Shown here: in pieces, positions 5,000-12,013 of the stretch | How positions within the stretch are numbered: position 1 is the stretch's first letter | How the letters are laid out: the number at the start of each line of letters is the position of its first letter | Source: a bacterium | GTDB taxonomy: Bacteria; Actinomycetota; Thermoleophilia; Solirubrobacterales; 70-9 | Reading direction: 5' to 3' | DNA: 12,758 bases | Assembly: GCA_002919115.1 (NCBI GenBank) | Contig: PKER01000259.1 | Location: forward strand, 1-12,758 | Translations under genes and position numbers: made by a program | Notes under the pieces: generated by a model | What the model was told of the DNA's origin: nothing | Databases searched by the model: none | Seen by the model: only the letters and a program-made list of their open reading frames with translations

Positions 5000-6724
5000 A
5001 TGAGCAAGCTCACTGAGCACAAGCTCAGCCGTCGCGGTTTCGTTGGCGCCGCTGCGGGCACCGCTGCCGCGGCCGCGGCAGCGACGACGCTCGGGCCGCT
5101 GCGCCCGGGCGCGGGCGCTGACGCCGACCCGTCGGCGCACGACATGAAGATCCCGACCCACCGCATCGGTTGGCAGATCTTCACCTTCAACAGCACCGCC
5201 TGGAGCTCCGAGGCGCAGGCGCTCAGCACGATCGAGCTGATGAAGGAGTACGGCGTGCTCGCCATGGAGGGCGCGAGCGGCCGTTACGCCGGCTTCCCGC
5301 ACAACGCCGCGGGCATGGAGCAGTACGCCCAGTTCGCGGCGGAGCACGGCTTCATCCTGGTCGGTGACCACAACGGGCCGGCTCCGAACAGCGCAGCCAA
5401 CGCCAACCTCGCGGTGTCGAAGATGGCGTCCTGGGAGAAGGCCGGGAACCCGCGCGCGCTGGGCCAGGGCGCCGGCACCCCTGGTGAGAACCAGGGCAAC
5501 ACGCAGGAAGCGCAGATCAGTAACGTGAACGCCTACCTGGCGCACGCGGAGCTGCTCAACACCTACGGCGACCGCTACCAGAACGGGTTCCAGGGCAGCG
5601 ACTCGCTCGAGGGCGCGCGCTACTACCAGCACATGCACCGCGAGTGGAAGACCTGGGACCTGCTCCCGGACGGCCACAAGTACAAGGGCAAGCGCCAGGC
5701 CGAGCTCCTCTTCGACCCGGAGGACGGCGTCGACGAGGACTTCGCCTTCATCGAGATCGACCTCGCGTGGATCCACGAGGGCGTGCGCGTCGACGCGAAC
5801 CGCTTCGGCGGCTGGACGCTGCAGCAGATCCAGGACGAGGTCGTGCGCCTCATGGGCCTCTACGGCGACCGGAGCCCGTTCTTCCACGTGAAGGACGTGA
5901 ACGCCACGGGCGGCGCCCAGCACACGGGCGACCCGGCCGGTGACGCGGTGCCGTTCCAGCGCGTTTTCCAGCAGCTGAAGGACCCGGGCGACCACTACTA
6001 CCTGATCGAGCGCGACGGCGCCGGCGCCGACTGGCCGAACGTCATGCGCTACGGCGGCCGCTTCCTGAACGGCGTCACCCAGGACCACACCGGCGAGGGC
6101 GGCGGCATCCTGCCGGGCATCATCCTCGACCGCTCGCTGGTCGGCGCGCCGGCGAACGTCGACGAGCCGGAGATCACCGCCCCCGACCCCGTCGTGCCGG
6201 GCAAGAAGCTCCGTGCCGAGGGCGACGGCCGCGGGACCTGGGTGCGCCTGCCGAAGGCCAAGTACCAGTTCAAGTGGCTGCGCGACGAGGTGCCGATCCC
6301 GGGCGCGAACAAGGCGACCTACATCACCACCGAGGCCGACGCGGGCAAGGAGATCAAGGTCGAGGTCCGCGCGGAGAACAACAGCGGCTCCACGGTCGAG
6401 CAGTCCGCCCCGGTCGCGGTGCAGGGCGCAGGCCCGAAGAACACGACCCCGCCGTCGCTCAGCGGCTCCGGCAAGGTGGGCACGATGATCACCTGCGACC
6501 GCGGCGAGTGGGAGGGCTCCGGCAGCTACTCCTACGAGTGGCGCCTCAACGGCGTGCCGGTGCCGGTCGGCACGGGCCCGAACGAGACCGGCTCGACCAA
6601 CCCGGCGCGCTACCGCGCCAAGGCGAGCGAGGTCGGCCAGCAGGTCACCTGCCACGTCACCCGCACGAGCTCGAAGGGTTCCACCACGGTCCCGAGCTCG
6701 AACTCGGTGACGATCGTCGCCTAG
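5000..6724 (+). CDS. Tat-exported xylose-isomerase-like TIM-barrel protein with two Ig-like domains
   Basis: A 574-residue secreted protein. The N-terminus has a twin-arginine signal (SRRGFVG, Arg11-Arg12, then an Ala-rich segment 17-30), implying export in folded, cofactor-loaded form. Residues about 53-360 resemble sugar phosphate isomerase/epimerases: HRIGWQIFTF at strand 1, HMHREW (211-216), FIEIDLAWIHEG, RSPFFHVKDVN and YYLIERDGA. By family alignment Glu215, Asp254, His297 and Glu337 are likely metal ligands, so the active site seems intact; the substrate is unknown. Two Ig-like domains follow (about 388-475 and 483-574). The second has the PPSLSGSGKVGTMITCDRG type of motif with a Cys499/Cys551 pair that could form a disulfide. 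There is no C-terminal anchor or sorting motif, so the Ig part probably binds the surface or a glycan. It is a single-gene unit with its own promoter and terminator. Confidence 0.85.
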   Translation: MSKLTEHKLSRRGFVGAAAGTAAAAAAATTLGPLRPGAGADADPSAHDMKIPTHRIGWQIFTFNSTAWSSEAQALSTIELMKEYGVLAMEGASGRYAGFPHNAAGMEQYAQFAAEHGFILVGDHNGPAPNSAANANLAVSKMASWEKAGNPRALGQGAGTPGENQGNTQEAQISNVNAYLAHAELLNTYGDRYQNGFQGSDSLEGARYYQHMHREWKTWDLLPDGHKYKGKRQAELLFDPEDGVDEDFAFIEIDLAWIHEGVRVDANRFGGWTLQQIQDEVVRLMGLYGDRSPFFHVKDVNATGGAQHTGDPAGDAVPFQRVFQQLKDPGDHYYLIERDGAGADWPNVMRYGGRFLNGVTQDHTGEGGGILPGIILDRSLVGAPANVDEPEITAPDPVVPGKKLRAEGDGRGTWVRLPKAKYQFKWLRDEVPIPGANKATYITTEADAGKEIKVEVRAENNSGSTVEQSAPVAVQGAGPKNTTPPSLSGSGKVGTMITCDRGEWEGSGSYSYEWRLNGVPVPVGTGPNETGSTNPARYRAKASEVGQQVTCHVTRTSSKGSTTVPSSNSVTIVA

Positions 6725-6764
6725 CCCGCCCGGGCAGCGACGAGCAGTCGCGAGCCTTCGCAAC

Positions 6765-6807
6765 CGAGCGCCCGCGCCTCCGGGAGGCGCGGGCGCTCGC
6801 GTCTTTT
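6765..6807 (+). terminator. Rho-independent terminator
   Basis: A perfect 16-bp stem (6765-6780 with 6784-6799) closes on a CGG loop and is followed by GTCTTTT, with four T at 6804-6807. It begins 41 nt after the stop of the Tat-exported TIM-barrel gene. Confidence 0.9.
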
Positions 6808-7092
6808 CGGCAAGCGGTTCGGCCAGCCGTCGCTTGTCAGAACGGTCACCGTGCCCCGACCCCGGAGGGACCGAGCGTCGATCCGCCTCGCGCTCAAGCC
6901 GAAGGCGGTGTCCGGCCGCCCTCAGAGGGCGCGCGGGCGTGCAATCCGAGCGATGCGGATCCCTCCCGCTATGAGGGGGCCAGGTCGCCTCACGCGCGCA
7001 CCGTTGGGGCTGGGGGGCGCGCCATGCGGGACCGACCTCCCTCGCTCGGTGCGCTCGGCGCGTCCGGCGGCCGGATGGGAAGCAGGCGAAGG
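6808..7092. other. Intergenic region without a supported gene
   Basis: This 285-nt stretch separates two convergent genes. I see no coding frame with a ribosome site and recognisable protein, no tRNA or riboswitch pattern, and no clear T-tailed terminator for the minus-strand kinase gene that ends at 7093. Small hairpins occur, for example GCCCTC/GAGGGC near 6919-6931, at a frequency expected for such GC content. Confidence 0.5.
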
Positions 7093-8685
7093 TCAGGCCT
7101 CGCGGCGCTCGATCTCGGGGCGCGCGCCCGCGACGTGGCCGTTCGTGGCGCGCGGGACGAGGTCGAAGCCGCTGCCGCTCAGCGTCTGGCTGCCGGCGGC
7201 GTCGTCCCCGTTCGAGTAGTAGCCGCTGTAGTAGTAGCCCGCGCCGGCGCGGCCGCCGCGGACCATGTTCACGACGGTGCCGCACAGGTGGGCCTTGGCG
7301 CTGCGCAGGTTGCCGACGGCGCGCTCGAGCTCGGCCGCGTGCGTGTGGTTGATGCGCACGACCATGAGCGTCGTGCCGCAGAGCGGCGCGAGCACGGCCG
7401 GGTCGGCGAACGGCAGGGTGGGCGGCGTGTCGATGACGACGATGCTGAAGCGCTCGTGGAGCGCGGCGACCAGGTCGGCCATCGCCTGCGAGCCCAGCAG
7501 CTCGGTCGGGTTGGGCGGCACCGACCCGGCGGGCAGCACCGAGAGCCGCCGCCCGGAGACGAGCGCCTCGTCGAGGGTCGCGCGGCCGATCAGGACGTCG
7601 GTCACGCCCGGCCGCGCCTCCAGGCCGAGCGCGCGGTGGACGGTCGGCTTGCGGAGGTCGCAGTCGACGAGCGCGATCGACTCGCCGGCGAGCGCCATGG
7701 TGATCGCCAGGTTGCCGGCGGTCGTGGTCTTGCCCTCGCCGGGCTTGCTGCTCGTGACCATGATCGAGCGGCGGCCGCCCTCGAAGTTGAAGAACTGCAG
7801 GTTGACGCGAAGCTGGCGGAACTCCTCGGCCACGCGGGAGTGCGTCCACAGGTCGGCGAGGCGCTCCTGGGCGATCTGCTCCTCGTCCAGGTCGCTCTGC
7901 TGGAGGAGCAGCGAGTGGCCCCGCAGGCGGCGGTCGAAGTCGATCGTGGAGAGCACCGGGAGGTCGACGAGGTCGCGCACGGTCGCCGGCTCGCGCAGGC
8001 GCGTGTCGAAGATCTCGCGGACGATCGCCGCGCCCAGGCCGAGCGCGAGGCCGGCGACGATCGCGAACAGGATGTTCCGGGTGACCTTCGGCGAGGCTGG
8101 CGAGCTCGGCGCGACGGCCGGCTCCACCTGCTTGAGGTTGACGGGCGACTGGCCGCCGCCGATCGGCCGCTCCAGGTTCGCCACGAACTTCGCCATCGCC
8201 TTGCCGACGGCGTTCGCGATGGCGGCGGCGTGCTCGGGGTCCCCGTCGCGCGCCGTGATCTCGATGAGCTGGCTCGACGGGGGATGGGTGACCGAGACCT
8301 TGCCCGCGAGCGACGAAGCCGTCTCGTCCTCGCCGAGATCCTTGGCGGCCATGCCCAGCACGCGGTTGCCCTCGGCGAGCTCCGCATACGAGTCGATCGT
8401 GCGGTCGTCGACGCTGCGGATGTCGGGCTGGATGAACTGGATCCCGCGCTCGCCCGCCGGGTCTCCCTCGTCGCCCTTGGCCGATCCCTTGCTGCCCGCA
8501 TCCTCCTGCGGCAGGGCGGTGCCGATCTGCAGCAGGTTGATGGACGCGTACAGCGTGGCCTTCGCCTGATAGATAGTGGGGCTCGCGAGGCTCCAGATCG
8601 CGACGGCGACGATCAGCACACCGGCGATGCCAGCGATCAGCACGAAGCGCCGTCGCGCCATGGCCACGAATTCCGTGACGCTCAC
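7093..8685 (-). CDS. Polysaccharide chain-length regulator fused to a BY-type tyrosine kinase
   Basis: A 530-residue protein combining a Wzz-like membrane module with a bacterial tyrosine (BY) kinase. Transmembrane segments at about 14-34 and 204-224 flank an extracytoplasmic domain containing the typical SSQLIEITARDGDPEHAAAIANAV segment in outline. The cytoplasmic kinase has Walker A SSKPGEGKTT (312-321, Lys319), Walker A' ALVDCDLRKP (338-347) and Walker B IVVIDTPP (415-422). A C-terminal tyrosine cluster (484-486 and 489-490) is the expected autophosphorylation site. Such proteins set polymer length in Wzy-dependent export of exopolysaccharide or capsule. Fusing both modules in one chain resembles proteobacterial Wzc, unlike the split Firmicutes pair. 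The start is GTG at 8685-8683; ATG at codon 9 is an alternative. It is divergent from the sulfotransferase/polymerase genes, whose product it probably regulates. Confidence 0.93.
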   Translation of the reverse strand: MSVTEFVAMARRRFVLIAGIAGVLIVAVAIWSLASPTIYQAKATLYASINLLQIGTALPQEDAGSKGSAKGDEGDPAGERGIQFIQPDIRSVDDRTIDSYAELAEGNRVLGMAAKDLGEDETASSLAGKVSVTHPPSSQLIEITARDGDPEHAAAIANAVGKAMAKFVANLERPIGGGQSPVNLKQVEPAVAPSSPASPKVTRNILFAIVAGLALGLGAAIVREIFDTRLREPATVRDLVDLPVLSTIDFDRRLRGHSLLLQQSDLDEEQIAQERLADLWTHSRVAEEFRQLRVNLQFFNFEGGRRSIMVTSSKPGEGKTTTAGNLAITMALAGESIALVDCDLRKPTVHRALGLEARPGVTDVLIGRATLDEALVSGRRLSVLPAGSVPPNPTELLGSQAMADLVAALHERFSIVVIDTPPTLPFADPAVLAPLCGTTLMVVRINHTHAAELERAVGNLRSAKAHLCGTVVNMVRGGRAGAGYYYSGYYSNGDDAAGSQTLSGSGFDLVPRATNGHVAGARPEIERREA

Positions 8686-8790
8686 GATCTAATGAGCCCC
8701 TGTTCTGGAGTCGTCTGCCATGGCCAAGTGCGAAGCGCGCCAACCCGCAACCGAGCGCATCGCCTCCCGGGATCCCATCCTACCGGCCTT

Positions 8791-8817
8791 TTGCTTTATC
8801 AGCGACTGACATACGGT
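8791..8817 (+). promoter_or_regulatory. Possible promoter of a leaderless sulfotransferase operon
   Basis: A locally AT-rich stretch (about 8788-8822) stands out in the 140-nt divergent intergenic region. TTGCTT (8791-8796) and TACGGT (8812-8817, TAnnnT type) are 15 nt apart, slightly short. TACGGT ends 8 nt before the GTG at 8826 and no Shine-Dalgarno sequence precedes that GTG, so the mRNA may begin at the start codon. No convincing promoter for the opposite-strand kinase gene was found here. Confidence 0.35.
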
Positions 8818-8825
8818 TAATCGCC

Positions 8826-9653
8826 GTGCATCTCGACGGAAGCCCACGGCCCGGCCTCCAGGGGGCGGTTCGAGCCCGTCTCGGCCGCGCGTTGTGGGAC
8901 TTGGAGCGCTTCGGGATCACTCCCCGGGGTCTCGTTCGGCGTTTGCGACCGGGGGACGGCCCGCGGGTCCTCTCGATCTCGATCCCGAAGGCCGGCACGC
9001 ACCTTGTCGAGCGGGCACTGTGTTCCCATCCCGACCTGCACCGCCGCCTGACGCGCACCGTCTTCCCGCAGCAGGTCGAGCGCCTCGAGCACCTGCTCGA
9101 TCGCCAGCGCGCCGGGGAGGTGATCTGCGCTCACCTGCACAGTACGGAGCGTGTTCGGGCGGCGGTCGAGCGCCACGCGCCGCGCGTGCTGTTCGTGGTC
9201 CGCGACCCGCGGGACGTCGTCGTCTCACAGGCTCACTACGTCGCCGCTCGCCGCGACCACGCGTGGCATGACGCGGTCCGCGACAAACCGGATCTGCGCG
9301 AGCGCGTCCGGGTCTTCATCGACGGCGATCCGGATCGGGGCATATCGGGGATCGGACGCGTGCTCGACCTCTACTCGGGCTGGCTGGACCTCCCCGGGGT
9401 CCGAGTCGTGCGCTACGAGAATCTGATCGATCCCGAGGCGCGGCCGGGCGAGGTCGCGGCGCTCTTCGGGTGGCTGGGGGTCCGCGACGATCCCGGCCTC
9501 GCCGCGCGCATCGCCCGCCGCCTGATCTCCAGCCAGAGCGTCACCTTCCGCCGCGGTACGACGGGCGAGTGGCGTGAGGTGATGGACGACGAGCTGCTCG
9601 CGGCATTTCAGCGCGCCGCGGGCGATCGGCTGGCGCGCTACGGGTACGCTTGA
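8826..9653 (+). CDS. PAPS-dependent sulfotransferase (Sulfotransfer_1 type)
   Basis: A 275-residue protein resembling cytosolic-type sulfotransferases, which move sulfate from PAPS to a hydroxyl or amino group. Visible motifs in order: the 5'-phosphosulfate loop ISIPKAGTHLVERAL (51-65), a likely catalytic histidine in CAHLH (101-105), the 3'-phosphate site VLFVVRDPRDVVVSQAHY (121-138), VRYENLI (195-201) and FRRGTTGEWRE (241-251), equivalent to RKGxxGDWK. There is no signal or membrane segment, so it acts in the cytoplasm, perhaps on lipid-linked sugar intermediates. The GTG at 8826 lacks a ribosome site, and conserved sequence begins only near residue 47, so the true start could be later. Its stop overlaps the next gene by 4 nt, and a second, unrelated-looking sulfotransferase lies two genes on. 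Confidence 0.88.
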   Translation: MHLDGSPRPGLQGAVRARLGRALWDLERFGITPRGLVRRLRPGDGPRVLSISIPKAGTHLVERALCSHPDLHRRLTRTVFPQQVERLEHLLDRQRAGEVICAHLHSTERVRAAVERHAPRVLFVVRDPRDVVVSQAHYVAARRDHAWHDAVRDKPDLRERVRVFIDGDPDRGISGIGRVLDLYSGWLDLPGVRVVRYENLIDPEARPGEVAALFGWLGVRDDPGLAARIARRLISSQSVTFRRGTTGEWREVMDDELLAAFQRAAGDRLARYGYA

Positions 9654-11116
9654 GCGCCCGGGAGCGGACGCCGCAGGCGTCGGCGCGGCGACTTGCGAGG
9701 ACGGGAGAGGACTTGCGCGATCGAGATTCACAGCGGCGCGGCGGCGCCCTCGCGCTGAAGATCGACACCTACGGGCCCCTGCTCCTCGCTCTATATCTGT
9801 TGGCGACCACGCGCTGGGGCAGCTACGTCATCCCGGGGCCGCCCTACATCGCGGACTTCGTCCTCATGGGGCTGCTCGCGAACCGCGCCCTGGTCGTCGC
9901 GGCCGGTCGCTCGCGCGGTTCCCGCGAGGTGGGGTTTGCGGTGGCCGCCGGAGCGCTCCTTGCCTGGGCGGGCATGCGGTTCGTCTTCGGCGACGGCGCG
10001 TCGAGCTTCGATGCGCAGGCCGCGCGTGACGCCGCGCCGTACCTGTACGCGGTGCTCGCCTTCCTGGTCGTGCCGCTGAATGCCACGCAGGCCGAGGTCG
10101 CGCGCCGGCTGATCAACTGGGCGCTCATCTTCCACCTCGCCTGGGTGACCGTGCGTGTCGTCGTCGGGCACTCGAACTTCGCGCCCGCGCTCCCGTGGTC
10201 GCCGAACGAGAGCCTGCGCGTGTTCGCCCTCCGCCCCGACATCGACACGGTCGTGTGCGGCCTGCTGGCGGGGCTCGCCCTGCACCGGGCGCTGTCCGGC
10301 CGCTCGGTCGGGATGAACTTCCTGCTCTGCGCCTGGGCGCTTGCGGTCGCGCTCGCCGGCCTCGACGCGCGCGCGGGGATCCTCGCCGTCCTCGTGCAGC
10401 TCCTCGTCGTTGCGGCGCTCGCGCCCGTCCGCAAGCGCGAGACGCGGGCCTTGCGCGAGCGCGCGGGCGGCGCCTGGCGCGCGGCCGATCGCAGGCTGGC
10501 CGTGGCCCTGGTGATCGTGGCGCTCCCGGTGCTCATTGCAGCTGCGCCGAACGCCCCCGTGATCAAGTCGCTGCCTCTGGGCCTCAAGCCCCACGAGTCC
10601 CACGCCTTCACCGGCACAAACGCCGATGCGACCGCGCGGGCGCGGTTGCGCTCGTGGTCGCGTCTCGTGGACTGGATAGAGGAGGACGCCGGGCGCATGG
10701 CGGTGGGCGTGGGCTTCGGCCCGCACTTCTACCTGGACAGCGGGGCGCTGCGCCTGCTCTCGACCAAGCAGCGCGAGGAGATCCGCTCGCCGCACAACTA
10801 CTGGCTCAACACCTGGGCGCGCCTGGGCATTGCCGGCCTCGGCCTGGTTGTCGCCATCCTCGTCATCGGGCTGCGGCTCGTCGCGCTCGTCGTCCGGAAG
10901 GCGCCGGAGCTGCGCGACGTGGACCTGGTCGCGATTCTGGTCTTCGTCGCAATGCCTGTGGCGGCCACATTCGGCGTCGTCATGGAGTCGCCGTTCGGAG
11001 CCCTGCCATTCTTCTGGGCCCTCGGCCACCTGAGCGCGCGCGCCTGCCAGATCGGGGCGGCCCGCTCGCTGGCCGAGGCGATCGGCCGCCGCCCGGCCAA
11101 GCCCGCTTTGCCATGA
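9650..11116 (+). CDS. Polytopic O-antigen ligase/polymerase-like protein (Wzy/WaaL superfamily)
   Basis: A 488-residue integral membrane protein with roughly eleven hydrophobic segments (for example 41-57, 66-85, 94-112, 130-146, 152-172, 223-238, 242-260, 282-300, 390-412, 425-445). A large extracytoplasmic loop of about 300-390 carries ARLRSWSRLVDWIEEDAGR and SPHNYWLNTWARLGIAG, the PHNxxL-type motif of the Wzy_C/O-antigen ligase family, plus LDARAG (238-243). Such enzymes polymerise or transfer lipid-linked oligosaccharides outside the membrane; polymerase is more likely here because a Wzz/BY-kinase is encoded nearby. The earliest start is TTG at 9650, overlapping the previous TGA. An internal TTG at 9713, with GGGAGAGG just upstream, is a reasonable alternative, since the first 35 or so residues are charged and not obviously conserved. 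The gene ends in a 4-nt ATGA overlap with the next. Confidence 0.85.
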   Translation: MSARERTPQASARRLARTGEDLRDRDSQRRGGALALKIDTYGPLLLALYLLATTRWGSYVIPGPPYIADFVLMGLLANRALVVAAGRSRGSREVGFAVAAGALLAWAGMRFVFGDGASSFDAQAARDAAPYLYAVLAFLVVPLNATQAEVARRLINWALIFHLAWVTVRVVVGHSNFAPALPWSPNESLRVFALRPDIDTVVCGLLAGLALHRALSGRSVGMNFLLCAWALAVALAGLDARAGILAVLVQLLVVAALAPVRKRETRALRERAGGAWRAADRRLAVALVIVALPVLIAAAPNAPVIKSLPLGLKPHESHAFTGTNADATARARLRSWSRLVDWIEEDAGRMAVGVGFGPHFYLDSGALRLLSTKQREEIRSPHNYWLNTWARLGIAGLGLVVAILVIGLRLVALVVRKAPELRDVDLVAILVFVAMPVAATFGVVMESPFGALPFFWALGHLSARACQIGAARSLAEAIGRRPAKPALP

Positions 11117-12009
11117 CCCTGAGCGACCAGACCTCTCCCGAGCGACGCGACCAGGCCGCCGAGGCTCGCGGGGCGCTGCCCAACCTGATCGTGATCGGCG
11201 CGCAGAAGTGCGGGACCACCGCCCTGCACAGCTACCTGGCGCTGCACCCGGAGATCGCCATGTCGAAGCCGAAGGAGCTCGACTTCTTCATCGTGGGCGG
11301 GTACGGGCGCTGGGACCGCGGCGAAGCGTGGTACCGCGAGCGCTTCGACCCGCGCGCCCCGGTCCGCGGCGAGGCTTCGCCGAACTACACCGCTTACCCC
11401 GCGCACGAGGGGGTGCCGGCGCGCATGCACGCCCTGGTCCCGGACGCGAAGCTGATCTACATCGTGCGCGACCCGATCGAGCGCATCGCCGCGCACTGGA
11501 TGCACGAGCAGGCGACCGGCAGGCACCGCGGGCCGTTGCGCGAGACCCTGCTCGACCCGCACGACGCCTACATCCCGCGCAGCATGTACGCGATGCAGCT
11601 CGAGCAGTTCCTCGAGTACTACCCGCTCGAGCGGATCCTGGTGCTCGAGCAGAACGATCTGCGGCTGCGCCGCGAGGCCACGATGCGCAGGGTGTACGAG
11701 TTCGCGGGCGTCGACCCGGACTTCACCCATCCCATGTTCCGCCGCGAGTGGCACCGCACCCGGCGCAAGACCCGCCCGACGGCCCTGGGGCGGGCGATGG
11801 AGCGGATCCGCCGCCGCGGCGGGCGCCGCGTGCTGCCGCCCGTGTTCTGGACGACGCTGCGCGGCATGTGGCCGATGGGCGTGCGGATCAAGAAGCCCGA
11901 CGTGCGCTCGGCCCTCGACCAGGACGTGATCGAGCGCCTGCGCGAGGACGCCCGGCGCTTCGAGCGGCTCGTCGGCCGCGAGTTCCCTGACTGGTCGCTA
12001 TGGCGCTGA
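11113..12009 (+). CDS. Sulfotransferase, heparan N-sulfotransferase/Sulfotransfer_3-like
   Basis: A 298-residue PAPS-dependent sulfotransferase of a different subgroup from the one at 8826. Motifs in order: 5'-phosphosulfate loop VIGAQKCGTTALHSYL (27-42), SKPKELDFF (51-59), GEASPNYTAYP (86-96) with Glu87 in the position of the catalytic base of glycosaminoglycan sulfotransferases, and the 3'-phosphate site IYIVRDPIERIAAHW (115-129). The C-terminal third is rich in Arg and ends in FPDWSLWR, a common ending for this group, where the enzyme contacts acidic glycans. The ATG at 11113 overlaps the polymerase stop as ATGA, implying translational coupling; a longer open frame upstream in this phase overlaps the polymerase gene and lacks homology. 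Sulfation of a carbohydrate is the most likely role, judging from family and neighbours. It converges with the FkbM gene, 4 nt away. Confidence 0.92.
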   Translation: MTLSDQTSPERRDQAAEARGALPNLIVIGAQKCGTTALHSYLALHPEIAMSKPKELDFFIVGGYGRWDRGEAWYRERFDPRAPVRGEASPNYTAYPAHEGVPARMHALVPDAKLIYIVRDPIERIAAHWMHEQATGRHRGPLRETLLDPHDAYIPRSMYAMQLEQFLEYYPLERILVLEQNDLRLRREATMRRVYEFAGVDPDFTHPMFRREWHRTRRKTRPTALGRAMERIRRRGGRRVLPPVFWTTLRGMWPMGVRIKKPDVRSALDQDVIERLREDARRFERLVGREFPDWSLWR

Positions 12010-12013
12010 GCCC

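Noticed and set aside
8657..8726. Direct repeat GCCATGGCCA at 8657-8666 and 8717-8726
   Set aside because: Two copies of a 10-nt partly palindromic sequence, one inside the kinase coding region; too short to claim as an operator without conservation evidence.
4166..8743. A minus-strand open frame of about 1,500 codons covering the exported TIM-barrel gene and the kinase gene
   Set aside because: It overlaps two well-supported genes and reads as Arg/Ala/Pro/Gly-rich low-complexity sequence, as expected when stop codons are rare in GC-rich DNA.
6274..8820. A plus-strand open frame of about 850 codons opposite the kinase gene
   Set aside because: It runs across the strong terminator at 6765-6807 and antisense to the BY-kinase, whose motifs are unambiguous; its translation shows no domain.
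10195..11112. Upstream extension of the second sulfotransferase frame
   Set aside because: The extension overlaps the polymerase gene, is Arg/Ala-rich without homology, and the ATG at 11113 gives a normal family length and an ATGA overlap.
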